Positions 31,861 through 41,553 of a stretch of DNA of 64,000 bases are shown one piece after another. The DNA is from Symbiodinium natans. Its lineage: Eukaryota > Sar > Dinophyceae > Suessiales > Symbiodiniaceae. The position numbers were made by a program, and so were the translations under genes. The notes under the pieces were generated by a model, which worked only from the letters and a program-made list of their open reading frames with translations, did not search any database and was not told the origin of the DNA. The stretch is taken from the NCBI GenBank assembly GCA_905221605.1, contig CAJNDS010002390.1:1125794-1189793 (forward strand), read 5' to 3'. Numbering within the stretch: the stretch's first letter is position 1; every line of letters begins with the position of its first letter.

Positions 31861-31970
31861 ACCTAGTGGTAGCCTTTTCCCTGTTTTTGGTTCAAGGTCC
31901 CCTTGTAAAGTAACCAACCTCCAAAAGAGGTACTCTGATTATGCAATGGTTACTACCAGGTATGCAGGGC
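31861..31970. mobile_element. Short TIR element, family B, copy 3
   Basis: Left part CTAGTGGTAGCCTTTTCCC; internal GGTTCAAGGTCC and AAGTAACCAACC shared with the copy at 45110; right arm GGTTACTACCAGG. 110 bp, immediately downstream of a TTTAGGG tract. Confidence 0.65.
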
Positions 31971-32334
31971 TTGTTAGTGTTTAGGGTAACTGCTTTTGGG
32001 CTTTATGGGAACTTTGTTTCAGGGTTTTGGGGAACTTTTTGGGGCTTTCGGACAGCCATTTTTTTTCGGGTTGACGACAGAGAGGAATCTTTTTTTATCG
32101 GGCGGGCGGAGGGGGGGGGGGGGGGGGGTCCTTACAAAGGGAGCTGAAGATTGCTTGGGGGTCCAAAGTGTATACACAGACTTGGGGCTTCTGAACTCAG
32201 CAACTAGGTTGTGGTACAGTTGAGGATGATTGATCATCGTGGAAGCGGGGACGGGGGGGGGGTGGGGGGGTTGGCAATCATCCTCTGGCCTATCACTTGT
32301 GACACAGGGTGTTGGGATTGCAGTAAGAACTAAG
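31971..32334. other. Unique stretch with G-homopolymer tracts and a family H right half
   Basis: G-only or nearly G-only runs at 32110-32127 and 32253-32272. At 32163-32210, AAAGTGTATACACAGACTTGG and CTGAACTCAGCAACTAGG match the right half of the family H elements at 46244 and 49943. No gene. Confidence 0.55.
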
Positions 32335-32409
32335 AACTAAGAACCCTACTTGTTTGTAGTGTTTTATAAGAAGAACCTACCAAAAAAAGTAGGTTTGGGG
32401 TTCTTAAGG
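32335..32409. mobile_element. Short TIR element, family C, copy 2
   Basis: AAGAACCCTACTTGTTTGTAG pairs imperfectly with AAAAAAGTAGGTTTGGGGTTCTTAAGG. 75 bp, noncoding. Confidence 0.65.
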
Positions 32410-32599
32410 CAGGGTGTTTACGATTACGAGAAGACTTCAGCACAAATTCCGAAACGGCCTGGTGACACTTGACTTTTATGGGCCATGTATGTATATACAC
32501 ATGTATACATATACATGTGCATGTATATATAAATATACTTATAGGTCCCTGTAGACATAGTTCCCATTAAGACTGGGCCCCTCGTGTTGCACGTTATTG

Positions 32600-32753
32600 T
32601 AGGGTTCTTAAGGGAGGGGGGGTTCATGGGGGGTAGGTACCTAGGGAACCTTAAGGAAGCTTAGGGAGCCTTAGGGAGCAGTAGGGAGCATTCGGGAACC
32701 TTGGGTTACACCCTAAACCCTAAACCCTAAACCCTAAAACCTCCCTCCCTTAA
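32600..32753. mobile_element. Family J element, copy 2, with telomeric insert
   Basis: Left arm AGGGTTCTTAAGGGAGG; internal GGAACCTTAAGGAAGCTTAGGG as in the copy at 43352. After CTTGGGTTACA the copies at 29481 and 43352 continue to (T)CCCCCTTGAACC. Here five CCCTAAA units (32709-32738) come first, followed by a decayed right arm CCTCCCTCCCTTAA. Telomeric DNA interrupts the element. Confidence 0.7.
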
Positions 32754-32835
32754 ACGTCCTCCAGCGAGGTGCCGGACTCCCCTTGGACGGCCCTGGCGTG
32801 ATTCCAGCCCTTCGGCCTGCAGAGTTCAGGGTCTT

Positions 32836-32937
32836 TATAGGGTTTAGGGTTCAGGGTTTAGGATTTAGGGTTTAGGGTTTAGGGTTTAGGGCTCAATGAG
32901 GGTTTAGGGTTTAGGCTGAATGAGGGTTTAGGGTTTA
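32836..32937 (+). repeat. ITS, interrupted
   Basis: TTTAGGG tract with TTCAGGG and TTTAGGA variants. The words CTCAATGAGGG and GCTGAATGAGGG separate short tracts, a small repeat of their own. Confidence 0.85.
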
Positions 32938-34272
32938 TCGTGAGTCAGGGTTTTGGAGGCCACACTTATATTGGTTCAAGTGAAGGTGGTTTCATAGCAT
33001 AACAGATCGGCTCTCATCGTCATCACTGGTCTTGAGGGCATGCGAATACAACTTCGCCACAACGATAACAAAGCAAAACGAGAATAACTCGCCAGTTGAA
33101 TTATCGCAATATGGGCGCCGTCCAATCCGGAGAGACCGGACGACCTATCTGGCAAGCAAAAGGCTCAAACACCTGTACTCGCAAGCACAAATTCAAGTTT
33201 TGGAGGTGTGGTGGTAGCAGGTAGTAGAAATCCCAGGAAATTGGTATGTGCACAGCACAGCATCTCTGCAGGACAAGAGCACAGTGGAACATGTCAGCAC
33301 GACGCGATCTCAGCGTTGCGGCAGCAGCAGCTCTGGATGGTGGCGTTGGGAGGTCCGGAGTGCACAACTGGATGACTCAGGCAGATTCTCGAAGTATGCA
33401 TTATGGTACAGGACTGCATGATACTAAAGTCCAGAAGCAGAATGACGACAAGAATGATATGAACGGCAACAAGATGGCTCAGGACTTCCGGCCAGAAACT
33501 GAAGCCAAGATGCTGCGCAGCAGATTACACAGACACTACTACTATATCACATTTGCGCTTGACACAACCCGACAACGGGAACATGTACCGAAACTTAACT
33601 CAGACGTTGTATTGGACAGCAAGAAATGTGAGTTGCAGGCCGGCGCGCGCAAAGGAATCACACATGTAGCGGTTCGAATTCCAATGCATACTCAGGCAAC
33701 GTCCTTCGGCTTACGAAGTTCATGTCTGATCTAGAAGCCAGGGAGCACGTGAGCCACAAGATGTAGAAATGAGGCAGGTTCTCTGACGCTTTGCCTGCGT
33801 ATGTTTCTTTACCACCATGCACAAAGAGTGGTTTGCGCGGAGGAGGGGCGTGAAGCCGACCTTCCTGAAAGTCATTGCACAGAGCGACGTGGGAAAGGCT
33901 CACATAGAAAGCCAGTTGACTATCACTTGTTGTAGTGTCAACTTCTGATGAAAGAACAGAAGCAGAGCTGCCACGATGTGAAGCGTGGAGGCATGATGAG
34001 ACGCTTTTTCACGTTCACGAGAACTTTTTTGCAAGTCCTCAAACATCAGGTCGCCGAGCACTGCGAAGACGATGACTTATACGTCAGAACATGGAAGCAA
34101 GCTCCAATGATTCCAGGGAGGTTGCGTGCCCGCCCGGTCTTAGCTACACTTCAGCATATTTCAACATACTTTTGAGATTCCTTGTATTACGATTCCAGGC
34201 AAGACAAAACGTCTTTTGCACGCAGGCAACGAATATGACACCAGGCTCTACACCGTAAACTTTATGTTCAAT
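32938..34272. other. 1.3-kb unique block without telomeric sequence; unrecognised frame
   Basis: One of the longest ITS-free unique blocks. A frame at 33246-33734 (162 codons, first half Ala/Arg-rich, with a charged middle QKQNDDKNDMNGNK) has an ATG and a stop but no domain I recognise. Opposing frames overlap it. Could be an exon or chance; treated as unassigned. Confidence 0.4.
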
Positions 34273-34360
34273 CTTACCCTAGACTTCCAGGGACCAAGTA
34301 GTTAGGTTACTAGAACCCTTGAGGACTCAACTATTAGGTCACTGGAAGTATGGGGTTAAG
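34273..34360. mobile_element. Short TIR element, family Q
   Basis: Left arm CTTACCCTAGACTTCCAGGG; right arm CACTGGAAGTATGGGGTTAAG. The arms extend about 35 bp with a few mismatches (ACCAAGTAGTTAGG pairs with CTATTAGGT). 88 bp. Single copy here. Confidence 0.65.
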
Positions 34361-34377
34361 TCAGTAACTTCAAGCCC

Positions 34378-34440
34378 GAACCCTAAACCCGAAACCCGAA
34401 ACCCTAAACCCTAAACCCTAAACCCTAAACCCTAAACCTT
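34378..34440 (-). repeat. ITS (CCCTAAA)n
   Basis: About nine units; the first three are CCCGAAA variants. Confidence 0.93.
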
Positions 34441-34537
34441 AAGCTCCAGCCCCTGACACACCCTTGACCCACCATGAGCACTAACTACACCTTTTAAGTC
34501 TAAGGCGCTGCCTCTCAGTCGGGCTGCAAGTGTGACA

Positions 34538-34581
34538 GGGTTTAGGGTTTAGGGTTTAGGGTTTAGGGTTTAGGGTTTAGG
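34538..34581 (+). repeat. ITS (TTTAGGG)n
   Basis: Six perfect units, converging on the preceding tract over about 100 bp of unique DNA. Confidence 0.93.
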
Positions 34582-35118
34582 GGTACCTTGAACCAACTAT
34601 CAGGGTTTTGTTGGGGGGTATGAGTATGGGGCGTCTAGGCAATTAGGGATACTTGGGGTTTCGGGGCCTTGACGGTCGCCCGGACCATGAAGGGGTTTGG
34701 GGCTGAAGGTTCAGGGTTGGGGGTCTAGAGTTGTAACAATGAGGGTAAGGGGCCAGGGGTTTGGCACAAGGAGAGGATTCTTCATGACCTGGGCGTCGAC
34801 GGACCGGGTGTTGACTTTACGACGCCCGAGCACTTTGGCTGCAGTGCAGTGCTTCAGCAACCCCTGCTCCGAGAAAGTGGTTTAGGGTTTAGGGTTTACG
34901 GTTTCATGTCTCCTTTACTGAATCCTCGAGGGCTTAAGGAGCCATGCATCAAGGGCCCTCAACCCCATCAACCCGACACCTCTGAGGTACATGATCCTTG
35001 AGGCGCATGTTCGCCAAGCATCTCTTGTGCGACCGGACCAAATTTGGTTTTTTGCAAGGCTATTCTTGTTCATGGCAAGTTTCAGGGCTGGAAAGCAACA
35101 GCTAGCAGTACTTCTAGA
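34582..35118. other. Unique stretch, no gene
   Basis: Degenerate GGGTTT words and a three-unit ITS at 34880-34900. Nothing else identified. Confidence 0.5.
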
Positions 35119-35220
35119 ACCGGGAGTAGGCCCTTTTTCCTTTTTTTAGGGTTGGGGTTCCCTTATAATCCCCTTAAAACCAAAAAGGGCGCCCTTGTCA
35201 TTCCGAGGTTACTCCCGGGT
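35119..35220. mobile_element. Short TIR element, family D, copy 1
   Basis: Arms ACCGGGAGTAGGCCCTTTTT and GGTTACTCCCGGGT. Inside, GGTTCCCTTATAATCCCCTT and AAACCAAAAAGGGCGCCC are shared with the copies at 40813 and 55111. Confidence 0.65.
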
Positions 35221-35535
35221 CTAGACTTACTGTGATCTTGTGGAAGTCTTCGCGAACGGATATGGACTTGCAAACATGTCGAGTGCTTAGGTGTAGTCTG
35301 CTGGTCCTGCCAATTCCCGGAGACTACAAGCTGTGCTAGACCAACCTGTCATTGCTATAGGTCCCCCTACATTTTTGCTTCGTGGAAAGGGCCATGTAGT
35401 GCTTGATCGTCTTGGCCTAAACCCAAAACCTGCCGAAAGCCAAGAGTATGGCAAGGGACCGAGGGCACCACGGCACCGGTTCAGGGGTCAGGGTCCCCCG
35501 AAAGGGTTCACTTCTAGCATTGTATAGTACGGCTT
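35221..35535. other. Unique stretch, nothing identified
   Basis: Short frames only; no gene recognised. Confidence 0.45.
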
Positions 35536-35629
35536 CTGGTACCTAAATTCCATACTAGGCCCTGGGATCTTAGTAGGTAATGGCGGAATTATAGGTACCC
35601 TTCGCCATCCCTTAAAGGGGGTGCTTCCT
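35536..35629. mobile_element. Short TIR element, family G, small copy
   Basis: GGTACCTAAATTCCATACTAGG is partly complementary to the segment around GGCGGAATTATAGGTACC. The run CCATCCCTTAAAGGGGGTG matches the left end of the family G element at 46469. Confidence 0.5.
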
Positions 35630-35936
35630 ACGAAACAGCAAGACAAGTTGTACGCGTTTCAAGGATGCCGCTTCTTGCACCTAGGCAGGAGCTCTCGCAG
35701 GAGCCAGCGCTGCTTTCGGGTCTTGACGCCCGCGCCTTCCTGGCACATGGCCGGAACGCAACGGCCACAGGAGCCTACTCCGAACTTCCTAAACCCCGGC
35801 TTAAGCCCGCAAGAAAGATGAAGCTTCCCCACGCGCAAAGGCTGAAGCTTCACCGGGTAGAGGTCCATGTGTAGTTACAAGTAGAGTTAGAAGTACCCTG
35901 AATAAGGCTAAAACGACGTAAACTCAGTGCCGTAAA
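35630..35936. other. Unique stretch before the foldback element
   Basis: Two overlapping frames of 66-69 codons at 35621-35874 are unrecognised. No gene called. Confidence 0.4.
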
Positions 35937-35944
35937 CCCTAAAC
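35937..35944. repeat. Possible target-site duplication, left copy (CCCTAAAC)
   Basis: CCCTAAAC abuts the left terminal inverted repeat of the foldback element, and CCCTAAAC also follows the right end at 38854-38861. The target is itself telomeric, so the length of the duplication cannot be fixed. Confidence 0.5.
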
Positions 35945-37516
35945 TTGAGACGTGTTAAGAAGCCACAGGAAGGGTTTTGTGAAATGTTTTTGATACGATT
36001 TGGATACGGTTTTCAATACGACGAAGGGATACGATCTAAGTTTGTGTCGATGGAGGGATACGATTTCAATACGATTTCAATACGATTTTAATACGGTTTA
36101 GGATACGATTCGAAGGGTTGGGGGATACCATTTTATTACGGTTTTAGATACGATTTTTATACGATTGTCGTTGATGGAGTCTCCATGCGCCCCCGAGCGT
36201 ACATGCGCAGCTCACCCAGCTCAAGGGAGCTCGCAGTCGTTGACGGTAGCGTTTGTCTCTGGAAATCTAGACATTGGACTCTAGATAGACTTTGGACGGC
36301 CTTACCCCAAAACGAGCCAGATCCGAAATCGTATCCAAAATCGTATCTCTCAAGCGAGGTGGCCCCACAAGCGCATCCAAAATCGTATCGTCCAAGCGAG
36401 GCGGCCCCAAAATCGTATCCAAAATCGTATCGCGCAAGCGAAGAGGCCCCAAAATCGTATCCAAAATCGTATCGATTTTGGATACGATTTCGATACGATT
36501 TTGCACCCAAAAAATCACCGAACATCGTAACCCAAATCGTATCCCAAGTCGTATCCAAAATCGTATCCATAAATCGTTTCCCGCTGCCCCCCGCCTCCTG
36601 CTTCGGCTGGGGGGCAGGGCGGGAGGGAGCAGATCGTATCCGAAATCGTATCCCAAATCGTATCCGAAATCGTATCCAGAGTCGTATCCAGAATCGTATC
36701 CAAAATCGTTTCCATAAATCCTTCCCCACATTGGGGAATAGATACGATTTTGGATACGATTTGGATACGATTTTGGATACGATTTGGGGTACGGTTTGGG
36801 ATACGATTTCGCCTTCCCCCCCCTCCTCGACCCCCCCCCCCCCCTCCCCCCCCCCCCCGGACCCCCACCCCGCCCCGCCCCCACCGCCCCCACCCCCAGG
36901 GCGGGAGGGGGCAGACCGTGTCCCAAATCGTATCCAAAATCGTATCCATCAATCCTTCCCCACATTGGGGAATAGATACGATTTTGGATACGATTTGGAT
37001 ACGATTTTGGAGTCGATTGGGATACGATTTCGCCTTCTGCCCCCCTCCCCCCCCCGACCCTACCCCCGACTCCCAACCCTCCCCCGACCCTCCCCTTTTG
37101 GCGCGGGGGGCAGGGCCGAGGGGGCAGACCGTATCCCAAATCGTATCCCAAATCGTAACCGAAATCGTATCCAAAATCGTATCCAGAATCGTATCCAAAA
37201 TCGTATCCATAAATCCTTCCCCACATTGGAATGGATACGATTTTGGATACGATTTGGATACGATTTTGGATACGATTTGGGATACGATTTACCCCCCCCC
37301 CCCCCCGCCCACCCCCCCCTTGGCGCAGGGGGCAGGGCCGTATCCCAATTCGTATCCCAATTCGTAACCGAAATGGTATCCAAAATCGTATCCAGCATCG
37401 TGTCCAAAATCGTATCCATAAATCCTTCCCCACATTGGGGAATAGATACGATTTGGATACGATTTGGATGCGATTTTGGATTCGATTTGGGATACGATTT
37501 GGGATACGATTTGGCC

Positions 37517-37549
<33 letters not shown>

Positions 37550-38853
37550 AACCCGCCCCCCTCCCCGTATCCCAAATCGCATCCCGAATCGTATCCGACA
37601 TCGTATCCCAAATCGTATCCAGAATCGTATCCATAAATCCTTCCCCACATTGGGGAATAGATACGATTTTGGATGCGATTTGGATACGATTTTGGACACG
37701 ATTTGGGATACGACTTGGAATACGATTTGGGATACGATTTGCCCTCCCGCCGCCCACCCCCCCCGAAGAAGCCCCCCCGCCCCAAGGGCAGGAGGGGGCA
37801 GATCGTGTGCCAAATCTTATCCCACCCGCCCCTCCCACCCTCCCCAGCGCCTCATGCTTTGGCAGGGGGGCAGGGCGGGAGGGGGGCAGATGGTATCCCA
37901 AATCGTATCCCAAATCAAAATCGTATCCAAAATCGTATCCAGAATCGTATGTAAAATGGTATTCCGTATATCTTTCCCCACATTGGGGAATAGATACGAT
38001 TTTGGGTACGATTTGGATACGATTTTGGATACGATTTGGGATACGATTTGGGATACGATTTCCTCACCCCCCCCCCCCCCCCCCCCCTCCTGCTTCTTCG
38101 GCGGGGGGCAGGGCGGAGGGGGGCAGATCGTATCCCAAATCGTATCCAAAATCGTATCTGTAAATCCTTCCCCACATTGGGGAATAGAGACGATTTTGGA
38201 TACAATTTGTGGTACGATTTGGCTCCCTTAAAGAAAAAAACCAACGGTTCTGCGTCCCCAAAACCACCACAATCGTATCCAAAATCGTATCGATTTTGGA
38301 TACGATTTTGGATACGACTTTGGAAACCTGGCCGGGCAACCAACAAGCCCGAAAAAGTAGAGGGACCCCACAACGTCGCAGGTCCGCCTGCAGTCCAACC
38401 CTTCCAGCCCCACCGTGCCCCGGCCCCCCATTCCCCTCCTCACCCCCTCTCCTCACTCACCTTTACCCTTCCTCTCACCCACCTACCCCCTCCCCTCCCC
38501 CTCCCCTCACCCCCGCCCCCCCACCCCCTCCCCCCCCCCTGCTTCCCAAAATATGAAGAGCCCCACTGTTTGCCTGTCCAACAGAAAAGATCTCTATAAA
38601 GATGCTGACTCTACACTACATATCTCACGAACGCTACGTCGTATCTGAATCGTATCTGAGTCGTATCCGATTGGTGTCTGAGTCTGCGTCGAACTTCAAT
38701 TGTCTCCAAATCGTATCTAAATCGTATTTAAATCGTATCTCATGTTTGCACCCCTGGTAAAATCGTATTTCAGAATTGTATCAGAATCGTATCCAAAAGC
38801 GTAAAATAAATATTTCCTGATTTCGGACCTGTGGCTGCTTGGCCACGTCTCAA
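35945..38853. mobile_element. 2.9-kb foldback-like element built of GATACGATTT repeats
   Basis: The left end TTGAGACGTGTTAAGAAGCC..ACAGG (35945-35969) matches the reverse complement of the right end (38828-38853), TTGAGACGTGGCCAAGCAGC..ACAGG. The first 10 bp and the GCCACAGG block are identical. Inside each terminus lies degenerate 12-bp repeat sequence, in opposite orientation on the two sides: GATACGATTT at 35990-36170, AATCGTATC at 38636-38800. The core (36320-38330) carries about seven variable units of 190-330 bp around the palindrome TCCCCACATTGGGGA, with C- and G-rich spacers. No transposase. All six frames stay open over long stretches only because the repeat is 12 bp and lacks stops. 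Structurally this is a foldback or long-TIR element, non-autonomous, inserted in telomeric DNA. I know of no described family with this sequence. Confidence 0.8.
36700..38200. repeat. Core array around TCCCCACATTGGGGA
   Basis: Palindrome anchors near 36721, 36954, 37217, 37426, 37640, 37974 and 38168 (steps 194-334 bp). Each is flanked by AATCGTATCC on the left and GGATACGATT on the right. Between units are runs of up to about 30 C and GGGGGCAGGGCGGGAGGGGG-type G-quadruplex-capable tracts. Confidence 0.88.
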
Positions 38854-38936
38854 CCCTAAACCCTAAACCTTCAACCTTAAACCCTATAAACCCTAAACCC
38901 TTAAACCCTAAACCCTAAACCCTAAACCCTAAACCT
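38854..38936 (-). repeat. ITS (CCCTAAA)n at right edge of the foldback element
   Basis: Begins exactly at the element's right end. About 11 units with CCTTCAA and CCCTATA variants. Confidence 0.9.
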
Positions 38937-39011
38937 TACGGAGGCCTTCGCGCTTTGGGACGCGCAGTCCTGCCTAGATCTGGATCCGTTTGTACATGAA
39001 CCCATGAGCCT

Positions 39012-39306
39012 ACCTTAAGAACCCCAAAACCTGCTTTTTGGGGTTTAGGCTTTAGGGTTTAGGGATTAGGGTTTTTGCAGGTTACCTAAGAATCCTACAA
39101 AGGGGCTTTGTACAGAAGAACCTACGAAAAAAAGGCTGCTTTTTTGCAGGGGACCTAAGAATCCTACAAAGGGGCTTTATACAGAAGAACCTACGAAAAA
39201 CAAAAAAAAAAAAACTGCTTTTTTGTAGGGTTCCTAAGAATCCTACGAGGGGCTTTATACAGAAGAACCTACGAAAAAGCAGGTTTGTTTGGGGCCCATA
39301 AGGTAG
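39012..39306. mobile_element. Family C element, expanded and interrupted by telomeric repeats
   Basis: Left arm CCTTAAGAACCCCAAAACCTG; right arm AAGCAGGTTTGTTTGGGGCC. After GCTTTTTGG the element is interrupted by GGTTTAGGCTTTAGGG-type sequence (39040-39072). Inside, CCTAAGAATCCTACAAAGGGGCTTTATACAGAAGAACCTACGAAAAA occurs three times at about 70-80 bp spacing. Confidence 0.7.
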
Positions 39307-39389
39307 ACACAGGGGGGGTTCTTTAGAAACCTAGCAAGAAGGACAAAAGGGTAGCCGTCATCTCGAAGGCAACTCGCGGACCTAGACCC

Positions 39390-39448
39390 CCTAAACCCTA
39401 AACCCTAAACCCTAAACCCTAAACCCTAAACCCTAAACCCTAAACCCG
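39390..39448 (-). repeat. ITS (CCCTAAA)n
   Basis: Eight perfect units. Confidence 0.95.
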
Positions 39449-39526
39449 TAGTCCAGAGGATTGCTGCATTTTACGGGCGCTCAGCTTGACCGGCGGCTGA
39501 CGCTCGGCTCGTTGGGTTTCAGGTGT

Positions 39527-39618
39527 TACCTAAAGGCTCTAATGTAGTTCCTTTTGGTTTTAGTTAAAGGGGATTCTAGTATACCACCCCAAAAATGGTA
39601 CTACATAGCCTTTGGGTA
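39527..39618. mobile_element. Short TIR element, family A, copy 3
   Basis: TACCTAAAGGCTCTAATGTA at the left and GGTACTACATAGCCTTTGGGTA at the right; centre GGGGATTCTAGTATACCACC. 92 bp, one of the best-preserved copies. Confidence 0.75.
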
Positions 39619-39851
39619 GGGTGTGGGGTTACTACAGTGCCCTGCAACGTCTGGGCTTTCCAGGGTTTAGTTTGGCTTAGGGTATATAAGCCCTATACCT
39701 GAACCCCTGGGCTTCTCAACGCAGCTGCTCAAGTTTCGACTGATGCGTGGGAGTCTAGGGTACTATTGCTGGAGCGTGGCACACAACCCTAAACCCCAGC
39801 TCATGGTGGTGGCCTTGAAGGGTTCGCCGAACTTCGTTGAACTGCTTCCCG
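39619..39851. other. Unique stretch, nothing identified
   Basis: No gene or repeat beyond single CCCTAAA words. Confidence 0.5.
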
Positions 39852-39915
39852 GGTTTAGGGTTTAGGGTTTAGAGTTTAGGGTTTAGGGTTTAGGGTTTAG
39901 GGTTTAGGGTTTAGG
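39852..39915 (+). repeat. ITS (TTTAGGG)n
   Basis: Nine units. Confidence 0.95.
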
Positions 39916-40043
39916 GCAATATACTAAGCGTGCATAGGTGCAGCACCGTCTCATCAGATCTTTATTGGAGGCTTGGCCTTGTGTCATGTTTGTACCCAAT
40001 TGGTAGCCAAAGTGCAAATAACATGTCCATTGTTTTGTTTGTT

Positions 40044-40160
40044 CTAGGGCTCTTAAGAGAGCGGGGGTCAAGTGGGGGCATGTAACCCAAGGTTCCCTAA
40101 TACTCCCCACTACTTTTCCAAGGCTCCCTAGGCTTTTCCCGCCTTGAACCCCCCTGCTGT
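40044..40160. mobile_element. Family J element, copy 3, inverted inner part
   Basis: Left CTAGGGCTCTTAAGAG; right GCCTTGAACCCCCC. The inner ATGTAACCCAAGGTTCCCTA is the reverse complement of the inner part of the copy at 43352. Confidence 0.65.
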
Positions 40161-40561
40161 AACAACCCTTTCTGGAAGCTAAGTTCCATGGAAGTATGTG
40201 AACTTTCTGGCTGGGACTTTATGTGTTTTTTTGTTTTCAGACTCTTTGTTTGCGGCTGTGATTGTGGGAATTCAAGTGTCCTCAAGGTGTTGTTTGGTGC
40301 GTTAAGGTTTGTGCGCAAGGATCCGAGACTGTACCTTCGGTTCGAATGCGTTCGCTCTCGATTCGCGGAGGTCTCCGGCCAACAAAAAATATAGTGCTGC
40401 TGCACGTTTGCCTTGTCTTATAGAATTTGCCTCGGGGTTTTCAAGCCAATGGAATTTCCATACAGTGTCTATGCAAAGGAATCACTATGGAAGTTCTATT
40501 GGCCAAAACATTTTGCCGGCTGAGTCTAAGTCTGATCACACCAAGGTAACCTCTTTCAAAG
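40161..40561. other. Unique stretch, unrecognised frames
   Basis: Overlapping frames on both strands at 40097-40405 and 40188-40605. No domain recognised and no gene called. Confidence 0.4.
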
Positions 40562-40650
40562 TACCTAAAGGCTCCTATGTAGTACCTTTTGGGGTAGCAT
40601 ACTAGAATTCCTCTGACTAACCCAACAAGGGACTACATTCGAGCCTTTAC
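40562..40650. mobile_element. Short TIR element, family A, copy 4
   Basis: TACCTAAAGGCTCCTATGTA left arm; AGGGACTACATTCGAGCCTTTA right arm. 89 bp. Confidence 0.75.
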
Positions 40651-40812
40651 AGCCTCTAGGCAAGCCTGTTCTGAAGGCCGAGAACCCTCCGGCCCGCCCA
40701 GGCCAGTAACTTTCTCGCAAGGGCTGCCGAGCAACGTGGTAGCCACTTTCGACGGGCGCTGGATCGCGCGTGATTGCTCTTAGCCTGCAGACCTTTGGAG
40801 CTTCAGATCTTA

Positions 40813-40927
40813 GCTAGGATGCCCAGTAGTGCCCTTATTCCCTTTTTGGGGGCTCTAGGTTCCCCTATAAACCCCTTTAAGCAAAAAAGGGCACCCTTTT
40901 TAATCCTAGGTTACTGGGCAACCTAGT
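40813..40927. mobile_element. Short TIR element, family D, copy 2
   Basis: AGGATGCCCAGTAGTGCCCTT pairs with GGGCACCC..AGGTTACTGGGCAACCT. Centre AGGTTCCCCTATAAACCCC. 115 bp; a family A element follows after 17 bp. Confidence 0.75.
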
Positions 40928-40944
40928 TAGAGGGCTTGAGGGTT

Positions 40945-41039
40945 TACCTAAAGGCTCTAATGCAGTTCCTTTTTGGGGTTAGTCAACGGGGATTCTAGTG
41001 TGCTACTCAAGAAAGGTACCACATAGGAGCCTTTGGGTA
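40945..41039. mobile_element. Short TIR element, family A, copy 5
   Basis: TACCTAAAGGCTCTAATGCA left; GGTACCACATAGGAGCCTTT right, then GGGTA. 95 bp, between a family D and a family E element. Confidence 0.78.
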
Positions 41040-41041
41040 GG

Positions 41042-41155
41042 GTTCATGGGTAGTTATAGGTTCAGAACCTGCAACTAGAGTCATGACCACTGAGACTCAC
41101 TTTTCATGTGCTCTACATACGCAAGTCCAGAAATATCTACCCATGAGCCTCCAAG
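41042..41155. mobile_element. Short TIR element, family E, copy 3
   Basis: Left arm GGTTCATGGGTAGTTATAGG; right arm ATATCTACCCATGAGCCTCC. Abuts copy 5 of family A. Confidence 0.65.
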
Positions 41156-41433
41156 CAGAGGCCAGGATTTGTTCCCAAACAGTCTGCTGTTGGGGTTCTA
41201 AATTCTTTAAGGATTGCCGAAATTCTGAGGACTGTTGCCGGGTTCCTGTTATCCTTGTCTCCCTTTGTCTCCCTTCATGTGGGTGGCTTTGCCGGGTTGC
41301 TGTGCTCCTCGCCTCCTTTTGTCTCCCTTCGTCTCCTTTTGTCTCGTCTCCACTGTTTCTTTGATGTGCCTTTGACTGTTTGGGGTCTTCGGTGGTGTAT
41401 AATGGATCCACTCAGAGTTTTGTGTGGAATTAG
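41156..41433. other. Unique stretch with CTCCCTTTGTCT repeats
   Basis: GTCTCCCTTTGTCTCCCTTC and CTCCTTTTGTCTCCCTTCGTC are local repeats at 41260-41350. No gene. Confidence 0.5.
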
Positions 41434-41553
41434 TATGGTTCTGAATGGTTCTTGATGGTTCTTCATGGTTCTTCATGGTTCTTCATGGTTCTTCATGGTT
41501 CTTAATGGTTCTTAATGGTTCTTAATGGTTCTTAATGGTTCTTAATGGTTCTT
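41434..41553 (+). repeat. 10-bp minisatellite ATGGTTCTTN
   Basis: Twelve copies in strict 10-bp phase. The tenth base forms blocks: G, then four C, then five A, a sign of stepwise slippage. Confidence 0.95.

Noticed and set aside
33246-33734. 162-codon frame in the ITS-free block
   Set aside because: Unrecognised and overlapped by an opposing frame, so kept only as a note in the stretch entry.
36185-38163. Very long open frames on both strands (up to 548 codons) in the GATACG array
   Set aside because: The 12-bp repeat has no stop in any frame and reads as tetrapeptides (NRIQ, SYPK, IVSK forward; DTIL, GYDF, IRFW reverse). All six frames are open for the same trivial reason.
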